Assembly (NCBI RefSeq): GCF_900177805.1 | Contig: NZ_FXAX01000001.1 | Coordinates: forward strand, 1,922,001-1,986,000 | DNA: 64,000 nt | Direction of reading: 5' to 3' | Source: Fibrobacter sp. UWB13 | Lineage (GTDB): Bacteria > Fibrobacterota > Fibrobacteria > Fibrobacterales > Fibrobacteraceae | In this document: piece after piece, positions 35,453 to 44,185 of the stretch | Numbering within the stretch: the first letter of the stretch is position 1 | Layout: the number at the start of each line of letters is the position of its first letter | Translations under genes and position numbers: made by a program | The notes under the pieces: model-generated | What the model saw: the letters and a program-made list of their open reading frames with translations, nothing else | Told to the model about the DNA's origin: nothing | The model's database searches: none

Positions 35453-36561
35453 TACTTCTTAGCCTTCTGTTGCTGCTTTTCCAAGTTGCGCTTGCTCGTT
35501 TCGGTGATGGTCACCATTTCGCCAAGCAAGAACTTATTTTCTTCAGGGATCTTGATGGTCACTTCGCGGCCATAAACCGGGATTTCCGGCATCTTCCACA
35601 TGCGGGTCGGGAACGGCACGATGCGGCTCGAAAGGCCGACCACTTCGCCAATCACGGCCTTGCCTTTACCGGTAAGGGAAGTCACCTTCACGGCTTCGCC
35701 GAGGTTCGTGTTTTCGTAAATCTGTTCGTTGATGTAGCCGCGGATAAGCGTCGGGGACTTGTGGGCAAGCGTTACGATCGGAGCAAAGCTCGAGACCTTT
35801 TCGCCATCGCGCACGTTCACGTCACCGACAACCCAGTTTTCCTTGGCAATCTGAGTGAGTTCCTTCTGCTGCTTGCGAAGTTCGGCGAGTTCCTTGCGGA
35901 TGTTTGCAGCTTCGGTCTTGCCGCTAGACTTCTGGAGTTTGTTGCTACCGCGAAGGAGGGCAATCTGTTCGTTGGCGCTCCTGGTTGCAACAGCAAGTTC
36001 GTTCTTGAGGCTCTTGATGCGCATAGCCATGGCATCGTTGCCATCGGCCTTGGACTTGGAGTTCGAGAGGCTCTTGAGCTTGGCAGAAATAGCCTTGTTG
36101 CTTTCGTATTCCGCTTCAAGGTTGCGAATTTCAGCCAAAAGTGTGAGGCGACGAGATTCGAGGTTAGCCTTGACTTCGGCCACTTTCTGGTCGATTTCGG
36201 CAGAGCTCAAGTTGCTGCGGCCTTCGAGAGCGTCGAGTTCGCGGGTAAGTTCTGTAATGCGGAGAGTCAAGTCCGGGCGGTTGATAACCACGATGGTATC
36301 GCCCACATTGACTTCCTGGCCCGGCACCACGTAGACCTTTACAATTTCAGTCGGAGACGGAAGGCTGATAATCGTTTCGCTGGATTCGGCAATGCCACGG
36401 AACATGGCTGCCTTGCCCTGGTAAATGAAGCCAAGCATCACGGCAAACACGACGCATGCCACCCAGGCAATAGAAAGCTTATGAGTATAGACATAAGCAA
36501 CGCCCGCATTGTTCTTGTGGGTATTCCAGAAATTGTCGAGAAGATCTTCGAGCTTATTCAT
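35452..36561 (-). CDS. HlyD-family adaptor (VTC operon)
   Basis: A 369-residue protein. A single N-terminal membrane segment (LSIAWVACVVFAVMLGFIYQG, about 28-48), lipoyl half (TEIVKVYVVPGQEVNVGDTIVVI), a coiled-coil hairpin of about 130 residues (LTLRITELTRELDALEGRS onward), a second lipoyl half (ENWVVGDVNVRDGEKV) and a beta-barrel ending in a basic Gln/Lys tail follow in order. This is a periplasmic adaptor of the HlyD type. No inner-membrane pump of RND, MFS or ABC type lies next to it; the DUF4956 membrane protein 13 nt upstream is the only integral membrane partner in the operon. Confidence 0.85.
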   Translation of the reverse strand: MNKLEDLLDNFWNTHKNNAGVAYVYTHKLSIAWVACVVFAVMLGFIYQGKAAMFRGIAESSETIISLPSPTEIVKVYVVPGQEVNVGDTIVVINRPDLTLRITELTRELDALEGRSNLSSAEIDQKVAEVKANLESRRLTLLAEIRNLEAEYESNKAISAKLKSLSNSKSKADGNDAMAMRIKSLKNELAVATRSANEQIALLRGSNKLQKSSGKTEAANIRKELAELRKQQKELTQIAKENWVVGDVNVRDGEKVSSFAPIVTLAHKSPTLIRGYINEQIYENTNLGEAVKVTSLTGKGKAVIGEVVGLSSRIVPFPTRMWKMPEIPVYGREVTIKIPEENKFLLGEMVTITETSKRNLEKQQQKAKK

Positions 36562-36574
36562 TTTTCAAACCTCC

Positions 36575-37258
36575 TTACATTTCCGTCGTAGCGTCTTGCA
36601 TCATGAACTGGACATCCGAAATGCCTTCAACCTTCGAGAGGAGCGTGAGGATTTCGGCAGCGGGCTTCGTTGCGCGGAGGCGAATCTGGTAGGCGACGTC
36701 CAAGCGGGCACCGCCATCGACTTCACGCATCGTAATCAAAATAAACGTCTTCAAGTTGCCCTTCATGATATCTTCGACCTGGCCACGAACCTTGGGTTCG
36801 TTCGGGAGAGCAAAGCGGAGCATGCCGTCAAAGAAGTGCTTGGTACCAAGACCCGTGCGAGAGAGGAGGAACGCGACACAGCTGAAAGCGATTGTACCGC
36901 CGACTGCAGCACCCCAGGCGTAAACACCGCAACCGATACCGGCGCCGAGAGCGGCGAAGATGAACATGATATCGCGCGGATCTTTGAAGCTCGTACGGAA
37001 GCGGACCACCGAGAGAGCACCCATCATGCCAAGACCACGACCAACGTTATCGCCGATAGCCTGCATCACCATGGCAGCGACCACTGCACTGAGCACGATG
37101 CCCTGCACAAAGTTTCGCGAGTACGAAAGTCCGAGGAACGTCTTTTCGTAAGTCCATGCAATCGTCGAAGACAGGACGAACGCGAGAATCAAGGTGTATG
37201 CAAGCGTAATAATCGTTGCGTTTGTTGAGCTGGACTGGACAGCAAGAAGGTCAAGCAT
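36575..37258 (-). CDS. DUF4956 membrane protein
   Basis: A 227-residue protein from the ATG at 37258, which has GGAG 7 nt before it; the open frame runs 23 codons further upstream without a better start. Four helices lie in the first 120 residues (ATIITLAYTLILAFVLSSTIAW; GIVLSAVVAAMVMQAIG; DIMFIFAALGAGIGCGVYAW; GGTIAFSCVAFLL). The family hallmark GMMGALSVVRFRTSFKDPRD stands between helices 2 and 3. A cytoplasmic ferredoxin-like domain ends the protein. DUF4956 is commonly beside VTC-domain genes and has no proven function; it may be the membrane anchor for polyphosphate synthesis. First gene of the operon. Confidence 0.88.
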   Translation of the reverse strand: MLDLLAVQSSSTNATIITLAYTLILAFVLSSTIAWTYEKTFLGLSYSRNFVQGIVLSAVVAAMVMQAIGDNVGRGLGMMGALSVVRFRTSFKDPRDIMFIFAALGAGIGCGVYAWGAAVGGTIAFSCVAFLLSRTGLGTKHFFDGMLRFALPNEPKVRGQVEDIMKGNLKTFILITMREVDGGARLDVAYQIRLRATKPAAEILTLLSKVEGISDVQFMMQDATTEM

Positions 37259-37702
37259 AATAACTCCGTTAATTAATTCTTTTTTTAGCCCGTTTTCCCA
37301 AAATCTACTTAAAAACAAGGCTTTCACACTCGCTATTATGTAAATAATGGACTAACAAAAAAATTACAATCCGCTTGTGAATTTCGGATTTGGGCGAATT
37401 TCACCCAATTTTTTTATTCCAGGCTGTAGAACCCACGCTAAAAATAATAAAACTAGTTTTTTCGTTCTTGAAAAAAATAATTACATGTTGGTTACCACAA
37501 CAACGCATTGAGTCAGTCGCAACGTATGTTTATTTTCGGTAACAGAAACGCGGTTTGTCGGCGGCAGATACCGGCAATTCGCTCGGCATGCGTTAATAGA
37601 AAGTTACAAAAAAGTCTCCGTGGAGCAATGGCGAACAGAATGGAGTGATTGAAGTATTTTGGAAGAAAAAATCATATATTTTTTGTAAGAGTTGGAGACG
37701 TT
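37259..37702. other. Divergent intergenic region, DUF4956 operon / FISUMP gene
   Basis: 444 bases. The part nearest DUF4956 is AT-rich with many A and T runs (37280-37470); a GC-richer stretch (37500-37620) has no convincing reading frame. CATATATT at 37673-37680 could be a -10 element for the FISUMP gene, with GGAG 7 nt before its ATG. Nothing else was recognised. Confidence 0.5.
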
Positions 37703-38617
37703 ATGCGCAATGTATTCTTTTGTCTACTTATTGGGATTTTATTTTGGGGTTGTAGTGACGAGAATCCCTCTAGTTCTTTTGCAGAAAATTCATCATGTTC
37801 CGCTATTGAAGCTTTTTCTTCATCGATTGAAAACGTAGAATCATCGTCATCTGTTGTTGAATCAAGTAGTTCCGAAATCATAATTTCAAGTAGTTCCGGC
37901 ATATCATACGGAGAACTTGTCGACGAGCGTGATGGACAAGTGTACAAAACCGTGAAAATCGGGGACCAATGGTGGATGGCGGAGAATTTGAATTATGCAT
38001 ATACAGAGCCCATTAAAGTTGGCTACACGACTATAGATTCTGCAAGTTTTTGCAATAACAATGAGCCCGATAGCTGCGCAAAATATGGAAGACTTTATGT
38101 TTGGGAGGCCGCAGTAGGTTGCACAAACGAAAACATAAAATCCAGAATGACCGATACAAAATTCAATTCCCGCGGAATTTGCCCTGACAACTGGCACATT
38201 CCATCAATTGACGAATGGGAAATTTTAATCGAATACACGAACAATTTGACAATGGATTTAAAGTCAACAAGCGGTTGGGAACACGAAGTAAATGGATCCG
38301 ATACATGGGGATTTAGCGTGTTACCAGCCGGTCTTTACGATATTACCAACTCTAAAGAAATACACTTAAAATACAACTGGTGGTTCAACGAAGATGAGGT
38401 ATGGAACCCTGCGGAATCCGCTGGTAAATACACATGTTTTGGAACGCATATGCCATGGACTCAATCATTGAGTTCTCATCATTATTGCAATCATTTTCAA
38501 GGTTACTATGCTGTCTGTTTTTCAAGTAAAGAATTCGATGTCATATACCCAGAAGAGATGGAAAAATTTTTTGCTTTTTCCGTTCGTTGCGTGAAGGATT
38601 CCACAGAAGCGGAATGA
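37703..38617 (+). CDS. FISUMP-domain lipoprotein (TIGR02145-like)
   Basis: A 304-residue lipoprotein from the ATG at 37703 (TTGGAGACGTT before it). Lipobox LFWGC, a Ser-rich linker to about residue 72, then the Fibrobacter succinogenes major paralogous domain: DGQVYKTVKIGDQWWMAENLN, YGRLYVWEAA, GICPDNWHIPSIDEWEIL, WGFSVLPAGLYD and the terminal FSVRCVKD. The family is widespread in this genus with unknown function; surface exposure through the lipid anchor is likely. Monocistronic. Confidence 0.9.
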   Translation: MRNVFFCLLIGILFWGCSDENPSSSFAENSSCSAIEAFSSSIENVESSSSVVESSSSEIIISSSSGISYGELVDERDGQVYKTVKIGDQWWMAENLNYAYTEPIKVGYTTIDSASFCNNNEPDSCAKYGRLYVWEAAVGCTNENIKSRMTDTKFNSRGICPDNWHIPSIDEWEILIEYTNNLTMDLKSTSGWEHEVNGSDTWGFSVLPAGLYDITNSKEIHLKYNWWFNEDEVWNPAESAGKYTCFGTHMPWTQSLSSHHYCNHFQGYYAVCFSSKEFDVIYPEEMEKFFAFSVRCVKDSTEAE

Positions 38618-38618
38618 T

Positions 38619-38645
38619 AAAAGTCCTCGCGGAGCGAGGACTTTT
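38619..38645. terminator. Bidirectional terminator between FISUMP and GH127 genes
   Basis: AAAAGTCCTCGC and GCGAGGACTTTT form a 12-bp perfect stem with a 3-base loop. The two genes converge on it, and both sides have T runs. Confidence 0.85.
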
Positions 38646-38668
38646 GGGGGTGTTAAGGAGTGAAATCT

Positions 38669-41359
38669 TTAAAGGCCGTTTTTGTTGAATAGCGTGTAGC
38701 CGCGAACGAGGCCATCTTGGAAAAGGCGAACAATGTAATTGCCGTTCTTGAGGCCTGCAATGTTGACGTTAAACTCGCTTGCGCCTGCGGGGAGCATTTG
38801 CGTGAGTTTCAGGCGCCCATCCATTGAATAAATTTTTACGTTCATCGTGCGGGCAAGAGCGCTCGGAGATGCGATTTGAAGCGTCTGACGGTCTGCACGC
38901 ACGCGAAGGCCTTGTTTTGCAACCGCCACAGGCTTGATAGCGACTGGTTCCGGCTTTGGCTTGTTGCGCAGCAGGCGCACGCTATAGATGCCGCCCACCA
39001 TTCCAGAGCTTGCCGAGAACGAGATGCGCACAATCTTTTTGCCCTTTACCATTTTGTCTGGAATCGGGTACGTGACGTTTACGAATTCATCCTTTTTCCA
39101 GCGATTCGAAATCGTCTCGGTCGTGAGTTTTTCATCGTCAATCGTGATGTCGAATGTGCGGGTGCAGCCTTCGTTGCCCCAATAGCGCACCATGAGGCTC
39201 AAGGAATCTTCGCTATTCGTCTCGAATTCGTAGCTGATGAGGCCGCCATCGCCGCCAGAGCACTTGCCTGCGTCGCGGTAGAATTCTCCGTTTGCCGTGC
39301 CCTTGGTGGAATTTTTCTCTTCCATCTTGTGATCGACTTCCGGCTGTTGCTCACCCGGTGCGACTTTATCAACCGTCTTTTCATCAAGCGCCAAGGCTTC
39401 TTTTTGCTCTTTTTCAAGGCGGTCGAGAATGCTCGGGTCCGTGAGCACCATCCAATACATCATGTAACGCGCATCGTGAACTTCGTAGAACGGCTGCAAA
39501 AGCAGGCTCGCGTCCTTTTGCTTTGCGAAGAGGTAAGGTGCCTTGAAGTGCAGCGGTTCGCCCTTCACCGGTTCCACCTTCGAGGGGATATCCTCTTTTT
39601 TGCTCGCGAGCATCGGCGCCTGATCGAGCGCTTCGAGCGCTCCGGACGCGATATGGCTCCAGCGGCCATCATCGGCAACAAGACCGTTCAAGTTCGCAGT
39701 ACCCGTCTTTGCAGAGAGCACAATCGGACCGTGCAAAAGCGCCACGTAATCCGTCACGCCCGGCAAATCTTCGACATGCGTGTACATCGGGTAAAGCACT
39801 TCGACGACATCGCCCGACTTCCAAGATTTACCCGCAGAAACATAGCTCGACGGAGTCGACTTTTTCACGACTGTATCGCCATTGACAATGACTTTAAACG
39901 CATCTTCCTTGACCCAGTACGGATGACGGATTTGCATATCGAATTCGCCAGAGCCCGTAATCGTGAACTTGGAAGATTCACCCTTCGGGAAGGCTGTCTC
40001 TTGCTTGATTTTTACGCTCTTGTCTTTCCAGTTCAAGACGGAAGCCGCAAAGAGGTTCACGTAGAGAGCGTCCTTGTCTTTCGTATAAATAAACTGGTTG
40101 TACTTTGCCGGGTTTTCCATGCCCGAACCCACGCAGCACCACATGCCCGCATTGACCTTGGAATACACGCGGTAATGGCGCGGACGTGCCGGAGTAAAGT
40201 AAACGTAGCCGCCATGCGTCGGGTGAATGGTCGAAAGGATGTGATTGAAGAGGGCGCGTTCATAGAAGTCGGTGTAATGCGCATCGTGCTTGATGTTGAA
40301 CAATCGTTCCGTCAACTTGAGCATGTTGTACGTATTACAGGATTCTGGTCCTTCACGTTCTTCGATGAATTTTTTGTGATTGTTGAGCGCCGGGAAATGT
40401 TCCGAAATGCTGTTACCGCCAATCGCGATACTGCGCTTGTTCACGACAGTCTGCCAGAAGAAATCGGAGCCCTTCTTGAAATTCTGATCGCCGGAAAGTT
40501 CAGCAATGCGGGCAAAACCCACAACTTTGGGTACCTGCGTATTGGCATGCACGTTCGTCAAGTTATCGTTGCCTTGCGACATCGGGTCCAAAAGCCACTT
40601 GTGCGACCACTTTTTCGCCGCATTCAGGTACTTCTCGTTTTTCGTGAGATAGTAAGCGTCCGCATAGACTTCGGGCATGCCACCGTGTTCCGTACCGAGC
40701 ATCTGCTGCATCTTGGAATCGTTGAGACCGTCCGTAATCGTAATGCCCCAGTCGCAAAGCGCCAAGAACATCGTCTTTGCCTGTTCGTAGCCCGCATAAA
40801 CGTAAGCATCACGGAGGCCCGCATAGAGCTTGTGGATATTGTACCACGGCACCCAATAGCCGTTCTGGGCGCCCGCATTGCCGCTCTTCATGCTGAGCCA
40901 CATCTTTTTGCCGTTGGGAACGCCACTGATATAGCCCTTGAAATTGTTGTCCTTGGAATTCTGGTCCTGAATCGTCTTAAGTTCTTTCAAGATGTATTCG
41001 AGGCGATTCTTGACCTGGACGTCATCGTTATCGGCATAATGCATTGCCAAGGCGCTCAGATAATGGCCCAAAACGTGGCCATCGAGCCCCGCCCAGTTCG
41101 GAAACTTGCTCGCCTTCGGCTTCATGCCCGCTTCTTCGTAAAAAGGCGCGAGCAAGCGGTCCACATCGTAACTGAGGAGCGTTTCGACGTTCAAGTCCTG
41201 GCGTTCTTTGAGCACGCCGTCCAAAAGCTGTACATCCGACAACGCAAACATGTCGGGGTAAAGCACATCCTGTGAAAATCCGAGACCGCACGCAAGCCCC
41301 GTCAAAGCGAGAGCCGTGCGAAATTGTTTACCAAACCATCCTAACTTCATAAGAGCCAC
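38669..41359 (-). CDS. GH127-type beta-L-arabinofuranosidase, T9SS-like tail
   Basis: An 896-residue secreted enzyme with signal peptide 1-30. The catalytic alpha/alpha barrel (about 35-430) holds the GH127 metal/nucleophile set: Glu339 and Cys341 in EGPESCNTYN, and Cys408-Cys409 in WCCVGSG. In the Bifidobacterium enzyme HypBA1 the equivalent Glu and Cys residues bind zinc and one Cys is the nucleophile. Beta domains follow (430-640), then a jelly-roll domain (about 700-805). The last 80 residues (NVKIYSMDGRLKLTQML to GNYIVRLFQDG) resemble a C-terminal sorting domain of the type IX system. It should remove beta-linked arabinofuranose from plant glycans outside the cell. Confidence 0.9.
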   Translation of the reverse strand: MALMKLGWFGKQFRTALALTGLACGLGFSQDVLYPDMFALSDVQLLDGVLKERQDLNVETLLSYDVDRLLAPFYEEAGMKPKASKFPNWAGLDGHVLGHYLSALAMHYADNDDVQVKNRLEYILKELKTIQDQNSKDNNFKGYISGVPNGKKMWLSMKSGNAGAQNGYWVPWYNIHKLYAGLRDAYVYAGYEQAKTMFLALCDWGITITDGLNDSKMQQMLGTEHGGMPEVYADAYYLTKNEKYLNAAKKWSHKWLLDPMSQGNDNLTNVHANTQVPKVVGFARIAELSGDQNFKKGSDFFWQTVVNKRSIAIGGNSISEHFPALNNHKKFIEEREGPESCNTYNMLKLTERLFNIKHDAHYTDFYERALFNHILSTIHPTHGGYVYFTPARPRHYRVYSKVNAGMWCCVGSGMENPAKYNQFIYTKDKDALYVNLFAASVLNWKDKSVKIKQETAFPKGESSKFTITGSGEFDMQIRHPYWVKEDAFKVIVNGDTVVKKSTPSSYVSAGKSWKSGDVVEVLYPMYTHVEDLPGVTDYVALLHGPIVLSAKTGTANLNGLVADDGRWSHIASGALEALDQAPMLASKKEDIPSKVEPVKGEPLHFKAPYLFAKQKDASLLLQPFYEVHDARYMMYWMVLTDPSILDRLEKEQKEALALDEKTVDKVAPGEQQPEVDHKMEEKNSTKGTANGEFYRDAGKCSGGDGGLISYEFETNSEDSLSLMVRYWGNEGCTRTFDITIDDEKLTTETISNRWKKDEFVNVTYPIPDKMVKGKKIVRISFSASSGMVGGIYSVRLLRNKPKPEPVAIKPVAVAKQGLRVRADRQTLQIASPSALARTMNVKIYSMDGRLKLTQMLPAGASEFNVNIAGLKNGNYIVRLFQDGLVRGYTLFNKNGL

Positions 41360-41476
41360 CTTTTTCTAAAGTGAGTCACGGGAACGCGCGGTTCCTTCCC
41401 TACCCTAGAAAATAGATTGGCGAGCGGGCATTAGGAATGGGGCTTAGGCAATTAGTTTTGCTGATTTGACAAAGGG

Positions 41477-42163
41477 CTAAATTCCAAAAGAATCGATATG
41501 GACGCTGTTGTCACCGCAGTTGGTTGTGGATTCGGCGGAAAAATCTTCCAAAAGAGTGTCGAAAACGGCAGACTCATCTACGTAAGCGCAATAAGCCTCG
41601 AGAGTTCCATTGTCATCGCAGGCGCCACTGAGTTCATCATTTGCGTTTTGCAGCAAGCAAAGACTCTTAAATTGCTCAAAAATTTCATCACAACCACTAC
41701 CGAAATTTTCCAGTTTTACACTTCTTTCCATGCGGTTATTTCGACCAAGCTTAAACTGAGACGAGTACTTTTTTGCACCATTTTCACAAGAAGCCGAGGC
41801 ACCTTTTTCTTCGGTGTACACATCTATTTGACCTTTATTTATTACAACCGCACCACCATCCGCTTGGACAATTGTATACGTTGCCGAAGCACTGTTTTTA
41901 AAACTCACACAGTAAGTTTCTTCTTTTTCAACGGCCCCAGCTTTCTGAGCCTCATATACAATGAAAATTTCACGGGCAGACGAACTACTACCAGAGTCGC
42001 CATCCGAGCCCGGCTCACCCTCAGCGGAGCTGCTCGAAGATCTGTCGTTTTCTGCAATTTGCGGGCCTGCATTCGGGTCCACCGTTCCGGTAGCATAGTT
42101 ATCTCCAGAGCAAGCAACAAAAGCGAGCAATGAAAGGGTAATCAAGTATAAATTCTTAAGCAT
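41477..42163 (-). CDS. Secreted lipoprotein paired with TIGR02147 regulator
   Basis: A 228-residue lipoprotein with lipobox LVAC (Cys18 or so) and two Ser-rich linkers before residue 65. The remainder is a Cys-rich domain with about seven cysteines (YCVSF, ASCENG, SGCDEIF, SLCLLQ, GACDDN, AYCAYV, TNCGDN). No known family is recognised. Its start overlaps the end of the upstream TIGR02147-type gene by 8 nt, so the two are made together. Such lipoproteins next to this regulator family recur in Fibrobacter as far as I recall; function unknown. Confidence 0.75.
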   Translation of the reverse strand: MLKNLYLITLSLLAFVACSGDNYATGTVDPNAGPQIAENDRSSSSSAEGEPGSDGDSGSSSSAREIFIVYEAQKAGAVEKEETYCVSFKNSASATYTIVQADGGAVVINKGQIDVYTEEKGASASCENGAKKYSSQFKLGRNNRMERSVKLENFGSGCDEIFEQFKSLCLLQNANDELSGACDDNGTLEAYCAYVDESAVFDTLLEDFSAESTTNCGDNSVHIDSFGI

Positions 42164-42989
42164 GGTTCTTCCCCGTTATTTTATCGGTGAGTGGGAAAAA
42201 TTGAAAGTTGACTCGGCAGACTTGATCAAAATTACTGCTTTCATTGGCGATGGCAACGACCTTTTTGCAGCAAGCCTTGATTTCTTCAACGATTTTATTG
42301 TAGGCATCCTGATTGACGCTGAGAGTGGCACCGTTAAAGAAGCGTTCGCTTGTGGAATAGCGGTCTACGGCACGAGCCGCCATAATCGCCATTTCTTTGT
42401 GCATGGCACGGATGGCTATAGGGAGCGATTCCTTGGAACCGATAACGGTCTGTTCCGTTTGCACATAGCTTTTTTCGCCATCCTTTTTCAGGAACCCCGC
42501 CTTGACGAGAAACTCCAGAACGTCACGGATTTCTTCGGCAGAGACATATTCCTTGCACACTTCGGCAAGGTCACGAGGCGTTGCGCCAGGCATCATCGGA
42601 GCTAGCTCACGAATGACCGGGTATTTCCAGGATTCATAATACTGGAACGCATCCTTATCGACAACGCGGACCTGGTGTTCCAAGGAAATTCGTTGCATTT
42701 CAAGATACGCAGCCCGCTGTGCTTCGTTATTTTCGGCATTGCCAAAAGCGACAAGCTGGTAGAAGTATTCTTCTTCGTAATCGACGAGTCCCATCGATTT
42801 GGCCACCTGACTTGCCTTGATTTTGCTGAGCTTGCTCTGCCCCATGGAAACGAGTTTTAAAAAATTCGGGGACGAAAAGCCTGCCTTGCGGCAAAATTCG
42901 CGCCACGAGAAGGCTCCAAGACGTTTGCGTTCGTCGTAATAATCCTGCAAATAGAGATGGTAATCGCGGTACTCAAAAATCGACTTCAT
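42156..42989 (-). CDS. TIGR02147-family regulator-like protein
   Basis: A 277-residue cytoplasmic protein. The N terminus (FEYRDYHLYLQDYYDERK) and the helix-turn-helix-like segment (WREFCRKAGFSSPNFLKLVSMGQSKLS) are the marks of TIGR02147, a family first noted as paralogous in Fibrobacter succinogenes. The C-terminal part is a DUF4423-type helical domain. It probably regulates the coupled lipoprotein or acts in its assembly; this is inferred from the 8-nt overlap. No ligand site is visible. Confidence 0.87.
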   Translation of the reverse strand: MKSIFEYRDYHLYLQDYYDERKRLGAFSWREFCRKAGFSSPNFLKLVSMGQSKLSKIKASQVAKSMGLVDYEEEYFYQLVAFGNAENNEAQRAAYLEMQRISLEHQVRVVDKDAFQYYESWKYPVIRELAPMMPGATPRDLAEVCKEYVSAEEIRDVLEFLVKAGFLKKDGEKSYVQTEQTVIGSKESLPIAIRAMHKEMAIMAARAVDRYSTSERFFNGATLSVNQDAYNKIVEEIKACCKKVVAIANESSNFDQVCRVNFQFFPLTDKITGKNHA

Positions 42990-43174
42990 AATACATAAAA
43001 TAAATTTTTACAATACAGAAGTCAATATCCGTATTATACGGGAAAAGTTATTTAGCGATCATTAAAGCAATATTTTTTAGTTTTTATAAGTTGCGAGGGC
43101 TATATTATACAAAACGTATAATAGCGAAAAAGGACGGTTTAGCACCATCCCTTTTAAAGAAGACGAGAACAATC

Positions 43175-43426
43175 CTACTTACTGCTGTAAGTCGCCCTAG
43201 AATCTCGTAATTCAAGAATTTTGCTTTCGGGCAAGTGCGAGTACTTGACGATTTTTTCAATCGGTTCATTGTCGGCGAGCATATCAAGAGCAACCGCCGT
43301 TCGTTCATCATCGCGACCTTCAACGCGACCTTCGGCAAGGCCCTCTGCGCGACCTTCGGCAAGGCCCTCGGCTCTAGCGTTTTTCTTTTCGACATAAAGT
43401 TCATAATTGTGATCGCTCATTTTCAT
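43175..43426 (-). pseudogene. Rpn/PDDEXK-type transposase C-terminal remnant
   Basis: An ORF of 83 residues from the Met at 43426 that carries only the tail region found at the end of Rpn/PDDEXK_2 proteins: tandem A-E-G-[LR] repeats (residues 18-38), then a helical end (ALDMLADNEPIEKIVKYSHL). The nuclease domain (D-x-G-F-K, E-x-Q) is missing, unlike the intact homologue at 48960. The DNA below has a 24-bp tandem unit (GCGACCTTCGGCAAGGCC, 43322-43372). It is either a decayed gene or a small independent protein. Confidence 0.6.
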
Positions 43427-43523
43427 AGCCTCGCTTACAATACACGAATCAATATACACTATTCAAAAAAAGTGGTAAAGGGGGCCTCTTGCCGGCGAAA
43501 AAAGACTGTAAAGAGTTCCCGGG

Positions 43524-43560
43524 AAAAAAAATAAAGGGGCGGTTTATGCCGTCCCTTATT
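43524..43560 (-). terminator. Likely terminator of the small lipoprotein gene
   Basis: On the minus strand GGGACGG and CCGCCCC flank a CATAAA loop (one mismatch), followed by TTTATTTTTTTT. Located 25-60 nt behind the stop at 43584. Confidence 0.65.
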
Positions 43561-43583
43561 ATACCGAAGCAAAATTTAAACAC

Positions 43584-44069
43584 CTATTCTTCGTCAGGAT
43601 TGAAATGATTTTCGAAGCTTTTGAAAAGCGGACCCCAGTAATAATTATAAATATCATCAACCTTCACATAGGTTGCTTCGTTTTCGTTATTCCATGCCTT
43701 GTACTTGGTCACTTTTATGGTGCATGTTTTTTCATCGCCCTTCACATCAATATAATAGCGGTGCGTTATTTTGCCCATGCCTCCACTATAGTTAGTCACA
43801 TTCCCTGTACGGTAGCCTGTATATGTGGCATAAACTAAAGCGTCATGACGTTCTGTCACAATTCGCCCGTTTTCGGCATCTTCTTTAGTCAGCGCAACCT
43901 TTTTCTCGGCAAACGCTCCTTTCACCGCATTGAAGCAAGTTCCAACAGGCTGGTTATAGCTTTTAGTGAGGTACTGGTCATAGAGATTGGGATCATCCAA
44001 TTGCATGGTTTTAGCACATCCAGTGAGAAGCGCAAATACAACCGTCAAAACAGGAAAAAGGTTTTTCAT
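43584..44069 (-). CDS. Small lipoprotein, unknown function
   Basis: A 161-residue lipoprotein with lipobox LLTGC (Cys18). The mature part has an alternating beta pattern (GTCFNAVKGAFAEKKVALTKED; THRYYIDVKGDEKTCTIKVTKYKAW) with two further Cys. The alpha/beta pattern resembles BamC- or DUF-type envelope lipoproteins, but I do not recognise a family. Single gene with its own terminator, between the Rpn remnant and the cellulase. Confidence 0.7.
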   Translation of the reverse strand: MKNLFPVLTVVFALLTGCAKTMQLDDPNLYDQYLTKSYNQPVGTCFNAVKGAFAEKKVALTKEDAENGRIVTERHDALVYATYTGYRTGNVTNYSGGMGKITHRYYIDVKGDEKTCTIKVTKYKAWNNENEATYVKVDDIYNYYWGPLFKSFENHFNPDEE

Positions 44070-44116
44070 AGGGGGCTCCCTCTTTATATTTGAATATCCT
44101 ACAAAATAATATAAAT

Positions 44117-44146
44117 AAATCCCCGCCGATGAGGCGGAGATTTTTA
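44117..44146 (-). terminator. Probable terminator of the GH5 gene
   Basis: AAATCCCCGCC and GGCGGAGATTT pair with one mismatch around a GATGA loop; on the minus strand it is followed by TTTATTT. Lies 40 nt behind the cellulase stop. Confidence 0.55.
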
Positions 44147-44185
44147 TTCAAAACGATGTCAGGAAATATCCGCGGGGTGGTTTTG

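Noticed and set aside
38876-41275. 799-residue plus-strand ORF opposite GH127
   Set aside because: Arg/His/Val-rich nonsense composition; the minus-strand gene has the GH127 catalytic residues.
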